Below, one piece after another: positions 1-11,826 of a DNA stretch of 64,000 nucleotides. Every line of letters starts with the position of its first letter. The first letter of the stretch is position 1. Origin of the DNA: Prinsepia uniflora (lineage: Eukaryota > Streptophyta > Magnoliopsida > Rosales > Rosaceae); contig CM064863.1 in NCBI GenBank assembly GCA_032719365.1, forward strand, positions 25,491,137-25,555,136. Reading direction: 5' to 3'. A program made the position numbers and the translations under genes. The notes below the pieces were generated by a model. The model did no database searches, was not told the DNA's origin, and worked only from the letters and a program-made list of their open reading frames with translations.

Positions 1-1710
1 GAGTGTAGCGGGATTGTGTTGACACTCACATAGGATGAAGTTTGAGGTCAACATCTTGGATGGTCCTGAGTGGACATTATCATGGACTAAGGGAAGAAGT
101 TCTCAAGTTGTGGTGATGAGGTAACTGATCTGATTAGATGTACAAATAAGAAATGAGTGATTATAACTGATCGATATGAGGTAATTGAAGAGAACCCACA
201 GTCAGACGTGTTTCTTCTTGTCTTTGACTGAGTTGTTCAGTTATGGACAGGGTGTTAAGGACCATTGTGACGACTGAGGGCAATCGCAAGGAAAAATTGC
301 CTTGCTGATTATGCTAAGTTAGGAGCAAAAGAGAATTGTATTGTAAGAAGAAATCTTTATCCAGCCTCTGTCTTGGAAGGCGGATGGGTATGTGTTGGAT
401 ATGGGGATGAGCGTTGTTTCTGAATGTACCCATTCGGATCGGAGTGTTACTCAGTCTTGTGTGCATTGGATATGTGAAAGGTATATAGGATCTGTCTTGT
501 GTAGGGTTCAAATTGCTCTATCTTGGATGGGTGCGTCGGTGGGATTGACTTCCTTTCGAAGCCGATCAGTTGTGATGGTAAGTATGATAGAATTGGATAA
601 GTAAGATGATACCTAGAGTGGAAACTAGGAAAATATAAATAGCCGAGAAATGAGTAGGATGTGTGTGGGCTTGTAGTGGTGATCTGTCTGCTACGAGATT
701 GGATAGATGGACTCCAAAATTAAAGCATGATTGGTTGTGTTGTAGCCATGTTGTACTCAGTGTAGGTGCGCGGATGTCGTGAATGCTTACGGTTTGCATT
801 AGTGATGGTGGTGAACGTGGTGCAGAGCAATACACATTGGTTAGCGTGAGTGAGTTACCGCTTGGAGTAGGCCCTAGACATGTTGTGGGCAGTTGAGATA
901 AGGGGGTGCATGGGATGCACCAATTGTAATTGTGATAGAAGTGATGACAATCGGAACCTTTTTGATGTAGTGGGTTGGTGAGGACGTGGAGTGGACATTG
1001 GATACGGTGTGTTTGGGTCGGAGTGATTGGTGGGGTTTAGTGATTGATGTGAGCGAGGGCTCGAAGTCGTGGATGACTAAGGGAGCCCTACAGTTCGGAT
1101 GTGTTATCACTACGAGACAATTATTCGATGAGGTCTAGTTACCCATAGGTTGAGCGAGTTGGTAGTTCGTGTAACCACATATGAAGTGAGTGGTCGGATT
1201 GCTTCGCATGAAGCGACTGCTCTGTGACGCTGGTTGAGTCAGCATGGATTACTGAGGGAGTTATTTGATGTGAGTACCGAGGCCGATAAATCTTCGGCAT
1301 AGATCCGAGCTTAGCTCTGTGAGGTGAGATTCCACCGTTGATCTTACGCTACATTGATGGAGTTGTGGATCGAGTAGCAGTAGCCGAGGTGATGTCAGCG
1401 ACTGAATGACGGTTGGAGATGATGATTGGAGCTCTGATACCAAGGTGGTATAGTTAAGCGGTGATAGTAGGGAAGTGTTCGTATAATCCCAGAATTGTTA
1501 GGAGTGTCAAAATGGTATGATTGTCAAGGTGGTGCCGAAGGAGGTCTGTCTGTGTTACAGACGTTGTAGAGTAATATCTGTCAGGTGGTATCGACTTGGG
1601 AAGTGTGGTCAATTGTGGACTCCTAGGAAGGATGTGGATTTCCACAGTTGGGATGTGGAGTTGGACGAGTTGGAAATTTCAAGGACGAAATTTTTGTAAG
1701 GGGGGTAGTC
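1..1710 (+). mobile_element. Non-coding internal tail of an LTR retrotransposon entering from the left
   Basis: This stretch leads directly into an LTR at 1711. Its last bases hold a purine-rich tract (about 1696-1710) preceded by a GGACGAAAT motif, which also precedes the 3' LTR of two other elements here (near 47495 and, on the minus strand, near 54830). No reading frame resembles gag, protease, RT or integrase, so the visible part is non-coding, as in the LARD-like element at 38602-50684. The 5' LTR and primer-binding site lie outside the window. An antisense copy of the tRNA-Met PBS motif is at 1432-1445. Confidence 0.6.
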
Positions 1711-4491
1711 TGTAACGACCCGTCCCAAATTTCGGGATTAGATTAGTGATTAATCATGGATTAGCGGGACTAATCAAGGATTAGTTAGAGGATCGCGAAC
1801 GGACGGTGTGAAATGACGATTTTTTCCCTAGGAATAAGCAAAAAGTTGACTTTTGACCCGGATGGTCAAATGGACTTTGACCGATGACCGTGGCGTAGAT
1901 CGGGACATTATGAGTCCGTAGATAGGCGGCACGTTGAAATCGAAGGTTCGACGGGAAATTTACGGGTCTAGGAAGTTTTATGGTACTATTGCACAACAAT
2001 CGAGGAAAATGGACATGTGGCAGGATTTGGTTGGGGAAGTTTCTGGAAGGCCCACTAGATGAGTGACAAATGCCACCCATCTGATTGGCCCACATTCCCA
2101 CATGATGGGATATTTTCCTTCCCCCTCGATCAATCATTCCTTCATTTCTCCCAAAACCTCGCGACCTCTCTAGAAACCCGTGTGCCCAGTTCTATATATG
2201 CCTCTTCATTCATCTGATGTTGTTGTTAGTGCGTGAATGGAAATGAGTGAGTGAAGTGAGACAATGAAGATGTTAGCAGCGGGTTGAACCGTCGTGCACG
2301 GTGGTTGAAGCTCGAAGGTAAGCTGGAGCCCTGTTTTAAATTCAAAAATGGAAGATTGAGTTTGGTTGGTTGTTGACCCTTTGTGTGGATTAGAGGATGC
2401 CCCTGAGGTTGAGACGAGTCCAATGGTGGCTACGATGATGCCTGCACAGCGGTGCAACGGCCGTGAGAGGAATTCGCTAGCAACCGACCGAAATCTCCAT
2501 TTGTCCAGTTAAGCTCAAACATAAGCCCTAAACATGATTTTGAGGTTCCTAGAAGCTAAATGAAGTCCCTAGGAAGTAGTTTTGGCCCTTGAATGTGCTC
2601 AAAGCATATGATGAGTTTTTTGGTCGTGAATGGTATGATGAACCACCATGATTTAGGTTAGTTTTCATGGATTTAATTGCATAAAACAACTCCTAGGATA
2701 GATTAGAGAAGATTGGTGGAAAGAAGGAAGAAAACGGGTTGAAAAAGAGGGAGATATGGCCCTGAACCGGTCACGCTGGTCCAGTTGAAATGGACCTGCA
2801 GTGAACCGGTCTGGACTGGTTCAGCCGAGGAAGAATAAGCACAGTACCCCGGCATGTGGGGGCGCGTGGGGTAGTTTTGGGAGTCATGTTCAACATATGA
2901 AATCACCCTTTCGATGTAACGAACATTTTGGGACAAGTTTCGAGTCGATCGGACATCGTTTCGATATAGTTTGAGATGTCAGAAGGTTTAGGTTCTATGA
3001 TTAAAAGGGTCAAAAATCCGTGAAAATTACGAGAATTTAATGGAAGGTTATTGGAAGTATTAGTGACCTTAGAATATGATTTGGATAGGATCGGAAGTCC
3101 TGGTGATGGTGGATTAGCCGGAAGGCTTATGGCATGCATATCGAGGTTATAATTAGGACGGTCTGTGAGTGGACTTTTACTTTATAAATATGATGCATGC
3201 ATAATTGTTTTATATGTTTTATATCTATGTTTTGAATGCTTTGAATACGTATATTTGTGGTATTTATGATTTACGTATTTACACGTATTTCGAGGCGTAT
3301 AGTTTATGTTGAATTTGTATGTGCTTGTGGTTTCATTGATGGTTTGATAAAATGGTTTTCGATTTGAAAAGATGACCTCGAGCATGAGACCCATTTGATT
3401 TGGAAACTATCGGACATGAGGTCCATTTGATTTAATGAAGAATCGGGATGAGACCCATTTGAGTTATATGATCGGGCCGAGAGCCCAGTTAGTTTACGAA
3501 GTCGAGCATGAGGCCCAGTTATGGTTTATAATGTGATTTTGGGTCGGGGACCCATATATGGATTATGGATTTACGATGGATTTATGAAAATTCCGGGCAT
3601 GGCACTTTGAGATATTTTGAGATGTTTTGAAATGGATTTAAAAAGGGTGTTTCCCATTTACCATCCTGAGATGAGGATATGTGGATAGGTCTCACTCCAT
3701 GTTTGGGACATCGAAGTAGACACAGGGCATTACTTGCGAGGGGTCATTGCACGAAACAACCGGACCGTGTAGTGACTCAGAAGTAAGATTGATATGATTA
3801 GATGTCTAGGACGTCAGAAATCTGGGATGTCAGAGATATGGACCCGGAGAAACCCCAGGCAGCATGCGTTGCTTAGTCGTGATATGATATGATGTTTGGG
3901 ACGTCAAGCGTCTGGGACACTAGGCATCTGGGATGCCGAGGATGGGTATTTGGTAAACATAATTATGGGATTTGTGAAATTGTATTTCTGTGTTTATGGA
4001 TTTGGGTAGTGGCCCACTTGGATTTGGATTTATGGATTTCGGTGTTTTACGGTTTTGGGCTGAATTCTCACACTTGATGGATTTTACGGTTTTGGGCTAA
4101 GGCCCTAATTATTTGAGAAAGTAAATGATTTTGGTTTTATAAACGGTTTTTATTGTAATTGAATGAAATGGTTTCTGAATGCATGCATAGTTTTACGTGA
4201 AGAGTATAAATGTCTTTTTTAAATGTGTTTTATGAACTTATTTATTTTCGTCCACTCACAGCTTTTAATGGTTTTTAATGCCCTTCAGGTTGCTAATAGT
4301 GGATGCGGGCTGTAGCAGAGACTAATACCTCACATTGCTTGGCTAATCCTGGCGCACTCTGGGAGCCAATTGGGCTTAGGATTTCGGGTTATCCCTTGTC
4401 TGACCCGCATATTACCTCGGGTGGCACGTGTGTTAGACGGGATCATGTCTCATCCCGCGTTAATCCCGGGGGATTTGGATGGGGCGTGTCA
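1711..4491 (+). mobile_element. 3' LTR (Ty3/gypsy-type, TGTAACGACCCG...TGTCA family)
   Basis: This LTR begins TGTAACGACCCGTCCC right after a polypurine tract and ends ...GGGGCGTGTCA. Both ends match the other large LTRs in the window. It is 2,781 bp. Inside are the usual family landmarks: a TATGCATGCAT block near 3190, GGGCC/GGCCCA-type repeats near 3420-3560, a hairpin cluster near 3800-3940, a TATAAATG near 4205, and a CCCTTCAGGTT segment near 4282. It is more diverged than the LARD-like LTRs at 38.6 and 47.5 kb, so it is older or from another subfamily. The partner LTR and TSD copy are outside the window. Confidence 0.8.
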
Positions 4492-4780
4492 CCCAAGCTT
4501 TCACCATGAGAAGCATCTAAGTTTTCGTCATGCAGAGCACCCAAGGCTTCGACATGCAAAGCAACCAAAACTTTTCCATGCAAGGCACCCAAGCTTTCAC
4601 CATGTGAAGCGTCTCAGTCTTCGCCTTGCAAAGCATCAAAGTTTTCCTCTTGAAAACACTCAAGGCCTTCCACCAAGAAGCACTCAAAGCCTACTACTAG
4701 GAAGCGCCTCAAGTATTCTTCCTGAAAGCACACCAAGTCTTCCACCTGGAAGAACTTCAAAACTTTATTTAAGAAGCAAA
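4490..4780 (+). repeat. Degenerate 24-bp tandem repeat (about 12 units)
   Basis: Units start near 4493, 4517, 4541, 4565 and 4589 and continue at 24-bp spacing to about 4780. A typical unit reads CCAAGCTTTCACCATG plus eight more bases. Because 24 is a multiple of three, the array stays open on + and reads as an octapeptide repeat (HPSFHHEK, HLSFRHAE, HPRLRHAK and so on). There is no independent sign that it is translated. It abuts the LTR end at 4491 exactly. Arrays like this are common near the 3' end of Tat-lineage gypsy elements. Confidence 0.75.
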
Positions 4781-5033
4781 GGCTCTTCCTTGAAGGCAAC
4801 ACAAAAACAATGCTAACCAAGTTAGCTAAAACCTAATGTTAGATGCCCATGGCGGCAACGGGGGCATCTTATGAACGAACAAGTATGAGTTAAATCAAAA
4901 CAGTTAGTAGAATTTGAAAAAAAAAAAATACTAGGCACTGGGATCTCAAATTTCTTCATAAATACTATTTTCATTTATTCATTTGAAGGTTGATTGGAAA
5001 GTCTTTAAAGCCCATTATTCTTCGAAACTCTGC

Positions 5034-6755
5034 CTAGTCTTCTTTTGAAAGTATTGAAATATCATCAAAGGGTGACTCGGTTTCAGGAACATCGTCTTTC
5101 TTAGCCTCCCGCTCGAGCTCATGTTCAGGTCTAAGCTCCATCTCTAGTTCAAGGTCCAACTTTTTGGTGGTGATCCCACTCCTACTCTCCATACCCAAAT
5201 TTTGCGCTTCATCTTCCTTAAAGCACAACGTTGTGGGGGCATGTGATGGCAGCAAGCAGTTGGCTCTCAAATTTTGGATTTCAACCTCCAACAGTTTAAC
5301 TTTCTCTTTGGAATCATGCAAAAGCTTGCCCAACAAAATAGACTCGTTGAGATCAGTGTCACGCTAATTCTCTACCAACAACTTTTTTGTGTGACTTGTC
5401 TCCAGCTCGCGCATCTTGTTCTCCAATGAACGAATTATCCCCACCAAGGCATTGTTGTTTCATCAAAAATGGTCACGACCCTCTCGAAGGTGGATACACT
5501 CTGACTTCATTCACTTATTCTCCTCTTCCAGGCTAGCTTACCACGAAGTATGTCAACCAGCTTGTGGGCCCCATTTTTTGCAATCCTGAGGTCTCTAACG
5601 ACTTTATCATAAGCATCATGTGGCACTACTTTCGTGGTATCCGCAATCACATGAGAAACTTATGTACCCACAGTCCTAGTTTCCCGTGGAGTCCCTTCCG
5701 CTAGACGTTTTGAACCCGCATCCCTCAATGCCTCAATCACTTCAAGGGAAGCAGATGTGGCCTTCAGCTTTTTGGAAGGCTCAACTACTTGCTCTGGAGG
5801 ACCATCTGAGGCTCTGTGCTTGCTAGATGATCCCGCTGGACTAACATGACAGGGTGTGGAATTCGGGGCAACCTGGGAAGGCGCTACAATACCTAATTTC
5901 TTCATGGGAGGTGCGAAAAGTCCCTCTTTATGGTTTTTCTTCTGAATGATGGCTCTCTTCAGACGTAGCGGAGCACTTAACCACTCATTGACCAAGCTAG
6001 CAGGGGGTATTCCGCCATCAGAATCTCCGGATAGGAAGAGTAGCCAACGCATCTCATGAAACTCAAGAGGAATTTTCAGAGCTCTATCGATCTTCGTAAG
6101 ATCATGATGACTTTCAAAATCAGAATACAATTCATCGTGAGGACGGAAGCGAGATGCATTCCTCATTTCCACTACAGTTTTGGTCTCATGTGCCTCCCAC
6201 CTCGAAGCAGCTCTGTCTATACGCCCCGTCATTGAATACCGTATTCACGAACAACTCAACTTTGGGAATATTCTGCGTAAGACTCGCATCGGAGAATCCA
6301 TCATGCAATATGGAGTAGCAATGCCAGAATTCTTCGTCTGAAAGCTCCAGTTTAAAAAACTCGTTCGGCTTCTAAAAACACTTAATGTGTCTATAGGAGT
6401 CCACATCCAGCTGAACAGAAGAGCAACCCATCTAACTGAGAATCCCAAAGAAAAACATCGAAAATGGGAATTTGAATCCCCAGCTGACGATCAAAGGATG
6501 GAATTTGATCCATCGAATGGATTTCGAATTTCTCCCCCTACGATTCTTAGGAGCCTTCATGGAGGAGCATTTGTCGCAAAGTTGAGCAAGTACCCCTTCT
6601 GGAAAAGCATGTTTGTTGCGGACCTTCCGGGACTTGAATTCTTCGGGTCCCACAAAATTTGAATTTTTTCCACATAACGAATTTTGGCTACGCGAACCAC
6701 CTTGCACCCACAATGCGAGCCTACTAGGTCTCTCCAAAAGTACACCTTGACGCAT
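5034..6755 (-). pseudogene. Decayed transposon ORF, putative gypsy-type (Transposase_28-like), antisense in a Tat-like relic
   Basis: Several minus-strand frames join into one broken protein-like region. The part from about 6755 to 6432 ends in a stretch with PLIVSWGFKFPF; it continues after a stop with WMWTPIDTLSVF (6448-6245), then a 190-residue open part (6232-5660), and finally a charged, probably coiled-coil C-terminus (5336-5034). The order of an aromatic N-terminal domain followed by a basic, proline/serine-rich and coiled-coil tail resembles plant proteins annotated as 'putative gypsy type transposon' (Pfam Transposase_28). I base that on pattern memory only. Stops and frame changes make it a pseudogene. 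If the LTR-like block at 7113-8872 (+) is the element's 3' LTR, this ORF is antisense to the element, as described for extra ORFs in Tat-lineage retrotransposons. Confidence 0.5.
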
Positions 6756-7112
6756 CTTGAAATGACCGCCCGAACAAATAAAATCGTCAATGCTCGAACC
6801 GTAACCAACGGATGTTCTGAACTCCCGAAATGAGTAAAAGCGTTCACCTGCAATAAAGGAACAAATTTATTGGTTTCTGAAACAAATATATTTCAAGCAT
6901 ATACGCACTTGAATATATGCACATACGGTTATTCAAAATACATATGCTATTATCAAATACATATTAATAACGTTAATAAATTAAATACACTTTTTAATAT
7001 ACTAATATATATATAACATATATAAATATACTTGCAAAAAAAAAACGTCCTACGTTTAAATGCACATATAAATATATCTGCAAAAAATTACAAGAAGTCA
7101 AAGGAGGGACAC

Positions 7113-8872
7113 TGGCCATGTGTCCGAGAAGAGCACACTTGCAGATCGCCATGTGGGAACCAGAGGGGGGCAGATTCAAAACAGGGTAGCCTACCCTCAC
7201 TCATCAGTCACCAAAACTAAACGATCGCCCAGTCAGTGCTCCCTGCACGGCACTTCGACCATTGCGTCAGCTCTTCGACCATTGCGTCAGCTCTTCGACC
7301 AATCAGGTTGCACGTAAGATGCACATATCCCATCGCGCGACAAGGCACCTAATAGCCCTTTAGTCCGCCAATCAAAACCGGCCTCCTGTCCAACCTCTCA
7401 CACCACTACCGACAAGTTGGGCCCGCAACCTCGCATGCTAATCAAGAGAGCCCACACGTCAGTTCTTAGTCGCACCAGTGGACAAACCTGTCATTTACTC
7501 TACAGACGCCCAACTCAATGCAGCCGTGTGTCACCACCTGAAAAGTAAGGGGCCCGCCAGTAGCAGGCAGCCAATCAGAGCATGTGTGGAGCTCACGCGC
7601 CTGACGGTGTCCTCATTGCATCCGACAGCCATGTCCCACCATTTTCAACGCCCATGTAGTTGGTTCCACTTGTTGCGACTACGCAGCCCAACGACAGCAG
7701 CTTGGCCCACCAACTTTGATGTCCAACCAAACACCGCCATGTGTCTATCGTCTATCACATCCGCACAATCCTTGTGGGATGCACACTCACTAATTCGGCC
7801 TTTTCTACATTCTTTAGCATGGAAAACAAAATAATAAACAAACACAAGCAAGAAAATCTTACCCACAAATTTTCCTAAGAATGAGGACTTCTCTCCCTCC
7901 AGCATCCAATTTCTTTTTCTTTCACCCAAACAGATAGGTGGTCTAGGTACCAGTTTTTCCTTTGAATTTCCATTCCCAACTGATACATGCTCTATAAATA
8001 AGGCAAAAAAAAAAAAACAAAACCCCTCAAAACAATAAAGATGGAGATAATTTCATTTTAAATGGGATTAATTACCATTAAGGGGATTTATGTCTTCAAA
8101 ATGGATTAAAAGATTACCATTTTTTGGCACATGATAATTGTACAAAAAAACATTGACCTATCTATGAGCTCAACAATTTTCCTCACGGAGATAGGGCAAA
8201 AAAAAAAACGATACCATGGAAAGGGAAAAATCCAAAAAAAAATTTGTACATCCCCTTGGGATTCCCTGAATTCCAAAGGCGATATAGGGGCATTTGTGGA
8301 ATCCAAAATCACTCGAAAATTGTGGAACTGTCACATGGCTCAAAATTTCCAAAATGACCAAATTTTCCTTGGTAATAATACTAATAGTTTGCATACACCC
8401 ACACATTAAATAATCTATTTACTAGCTAAATACGTTATTTAATTGGATTTAAAGTCTCTGCAATATTTATATTCTCCATGTGAGTTAATTTTCGTTATTC
8501 TTAATAAGAGACAATTAATATTAATATTAAATTACTATAATTATCATCATAATGAACATTTATTATAATTATTAAATAATATATTTTATTAATAATATAT
8601 TATTTATTAATTACAAATGAACAGACCAATCAGAACGCTTTGTGACTCTCAAGGATTCTCAATAAATAGATACAATCATTTCACTTTCCAGGTAATTCGA
8701 TTCAATGCTACTTAAACTCTTGAGATTTCTCTTTCAAAGCTGACTTAAGTATTGGAGCGTTCTTGGTCGAACAACCCCCCAGATTCTCGATCAGAGCGAA
8801 CAATAGCTTATTATTTGCTGTTTGGAGGGATCTAGAAGACTTTGGAGAGTACGGACGAAGTCTGCTTCAACA
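7113..8872 (+). mobile_element. Candidate Tat-like LTR
   Basis: A purine-rich tract (AAAGGAGGGAC, about 7100-7110) is followed by TGGCC. The far end, near 8740-8872, has the typical Tat/Ogre-like LTR ending: a CTGACTTAAGTATTGGAGCG motif, then CTTCAACA. No primer-binding site follows, which fits a 3' or solo LTR. Between the ends are short direct repeats at 7251-7303 (a 22-base unit around GACCATTGCGTCAGC) and a very AT-rich segment at 8480-8620. The 5' boundary is a guess. No TSD was found. Confidence 0.35.
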
Positions 8873-8901
8873 ACTGATATCGTATTTAAGATGGTTATAT
8901 A

Positions 8902-11826
8902 TGTAACGACCCGTCCCGAATATCGGGATTTAATAATATTTAATTATGATTTACTAATCTGAGATTAGTTGAGTGATTTCGGACGAATTGTGCAAAATGA
9001 CTGTTTTGCCCCTAGGCGTGGGCAAAACGTTGACTTTTAATTCGTATGGTCAAATGGACTTTGATCGGTGACCGTGATGTAGTTCAGGACGTCACGAGTT
9101 CATAGACAGGTGGCACGTTCGATTCCGACGTTCGTGGTGGAAGTTATGACGTACGGAAGTTCAAGGGAATTTTCGTAATTTGGACGAAATAGGGGAAAAT
9201 GTTGACTTTTCGATCGGGAGGTCCGATGGTCAGGGGCCAAGGACCGTTAGGAAGGTCTCGATGCCCTGAGTCCGTAGATAGGCGGCACGCATCAATCGGA
9301 GTCCGTATGACCGAGTTACGGGTCAGGATGCGTGAGGGGCATTTTGGTAATTTTCTGCACAGGGGCAGAATGGTAATTTCACTGAATGTTGGAACGGTTA
9401 CTGTAGCACCATGGAGGGGAACATGGCCAGCGCACGGGTGGTGTGTTTATAGAGCAAATTGATGGCCTAAAACTATTGTTTATGGGTTGTATGGATTGTT
9501 TAATTGCATTGTGCGATGCCAGGCTGTGTGGGACGGTGGATTTGGCCATTAACTATGGCTGGTGCACGAAGAAAAACAAAGCGCTTCCCACATGTGTTCA
9601 GCCTTTCCAGGGCCCAATTGAGCGGATTTGTGATGGGCAATGTGTTTAAGGGACTGAGTGAAGTGTTCTGGGGTTGAGAAGGGAAGGAAAGGAGCAAAAT
9701 TGGTGTGGAATTGTTCAAAAACCCGAAACTGGTTTTTGAAGAGTTCAAAATCGAATTTCGGTTTTCAGGCCAGCCCAGGGCAAATTGATGATTCATTTAG
9801 TTCTCTGGGATCATTTCCAGTCGAACCAAATCAAATGGGGCAAGTTTGGAAGCTCCTAGAGCCGTGGACGGACGAGGTGGACGGCCGGAAAATCCAAGCT
9901 TGAGTCGTGGTGATTGAGGTAACTTCGTGTTCAATTAATCATTCGAATTGGTTCGTGTTAATCCTAATAAGCTTCCTGTGAAGTTAATTTGACAATGGAC
10001 TTGAGTTGGGTGAGTTGATATCATCGACCCGTTTGGCTGTTCGGACTTGGATTGGTCGATTTACTCCATGTCGAGATTAATCATTGACACAGAACTGGAA
10101 TTAATTGGTTAATGTTTGTTTTAGGATCAAAAACGGATGGAATCAAGGTCGAATTGAGGGTTATCTGGCCGGGTCAGATCGCGGGTAATCAGACCTGTTT
10201 ACCAAACATACGGGTGAAGGTGGTGACTGTAGCAGTCACTGTAGCAGGCGCGTGGCTTTCATGCGCAGCCACTCACGGCGGCACGTGACGGCGCGTGGGC
10301 AAAAATCTCGAGGTGAGGTCAACATGACTTTTGTCCTATACAATGTAACGAACATTTTGACGTTGGTTTCGTGTCATTCGGATCCCGTTTCGATATTGTT
10401 CGGGATGTCCGAAGGTTTTAAATCCAGTTTAAAAATACTTAAAAATTCAGGAAAATTACGAGACTTGAATAGGATGTTAATGATGAGGTTAGTAATCCTC
10501 TGATGTGATTTGAACAGGATTGGGAGTCCCGGTGATAGTGGTGTGGCCCGGGAAGGCTTATGGCACACGTATCAAGGCGCTCGGTTAAACGGTCTGTGAG
10601 TGGACATTGGTTTTATAAATTCGATGCATGCATAACTGTTTCATGATTGTTATAATTATGATTAAATGATTTACTTTGGATATCGGTGAATTTAAATGAT
10701 TTCACGCATTTCGAGGTGATTTACGTATTTGCACGTAAACCAAGATTTTCTGGATTTGCACCGATTTCCATAAATGTGGTTGGATATGATTTCATGAAAC
10801 GGTTACGGACTTGATAAAGTAAAATCGGGCCAGGGGCCCAGTTAACTTATGAATAGGGCCAGGGGCCCAGTTAACTTATGAATCGGGCCAGAGGCCCAGT
10901 TAACTTGTGAATCGGGCCAGGGGCCCAGTTAACTTGTGAATCGGGTCAGGGGCCCAGTTAACTTATGAAATCGGGCCAGGGGCCTAGTTGATTTCTACAT
11001 GTGATTGCGGGTCGGGGACCCTAAAATGGAATTGAATAAATGTTTTCTGGTTTACATTTTATATATATTCACATGCTAAAAACAAATAACGGTTTGATGA
11101 TATGGAAATTATGGTTATGGCACGTTTCACGGTATTTGGGCTTGAGACCCGTCTGATGAAACTTAAAGATTGGTTTGGATTTTATCTATGTATATATATA
11201 TGCTTTGCATGTGGATATCAATAAAATGTATTTCGTACTGCACTGTATAGATCCTTCCATATGATACTGTCTCCTCCGGATGAGGTACCCCGGAGAGGTC
11301 ACGGACGTCTAGAACGTCCAGCGTCTATGACGCTAAGCATCGGGGATGCTGTACCCGAACGGGGTTCGGGGATTGAACTCGGAAATTGAGACCCGAGTGG
11401 CACGCGTAGCCTTGTGATTGTGACCTTATTAGACGTCAGGGACGTCAGACATCAGGGATGTCGGATTAGAGTGTATGGTGCAGTGGCTAAAATTATGTTT
11501 ATGGTTCATATTATATGATATATGATTTTAAATGATGGTGCATGCATATGATTTTACTGAGGGGCATAAATGTCTTATAAATGTTTTAAACTGACTTGTT
11601 TATTTTTCGTCCACTCACAGCTTTTGTTTTTAATGCCCTTCAGGTTGATTCCGGATGCGACTGCAGCAGAGACTTGAGCATCGCACACCTCCTCCATCGA
11701 TCCTTACGCACTCTGGAGGCCCGGTTGGGCAGTGGCAACAGGTTATCCCTTGTTTGACACCTCTTGTCAGACGGGAGCATGACACATTCCATGGTAATCC
11801 CGGGGGGATTGGGATGGGTCGTGTCA
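8902..11826 (+). mobile_element. Solo LTR with TSD ATATA
   Basis: It starts TGTAACGACCCGTCCCG, ends GGGATGGGTCGTGTCA, and is flanked by perfect 5-bp duplications ATATA (8897-8901 and 11827-11831). No PBS, PPT or coding region accompanies it, so it is the product of LTR-LTR recombination. It belongs to the same broad family as the LTRs at 38.6, 47.5 and 50.9 kb. It carries a 29-bp minisatellite (10824-10999) and a hairpin cluster near 11305-11465. It interrupts the left inverted repeat of a DNA transposon and is therefore younger than that element. Confidence 0.92.
10824..10999 (+). repeat. 29-bp minisatellite inside the solo LTR (6 copies)
   Basis: Units start at 10824, 10853, 10882, 10911, 10940 and 10970. 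The core is ATCGGGCCAGGGGCCCAGTT followed by a short AT-rich spacer. Each unit has a GGGCC...GGCCC inverted pair and a GGCCCA word. Looser versions of the array occur at the same place in the other LTRs (around 40500-40740, 49440-49650 and 53040-53130), so it is a family feature that varies in copy number. Confidence 0.9.

Noticed and set aside
4370..4816. A 148-residue open frame on + across the LTR end and the 24-bp array
   Set aside because: It crosses the LTR terminus and an array whose period is a multiple of three. There is no homology or start context, so it is most likely an accidental frame.
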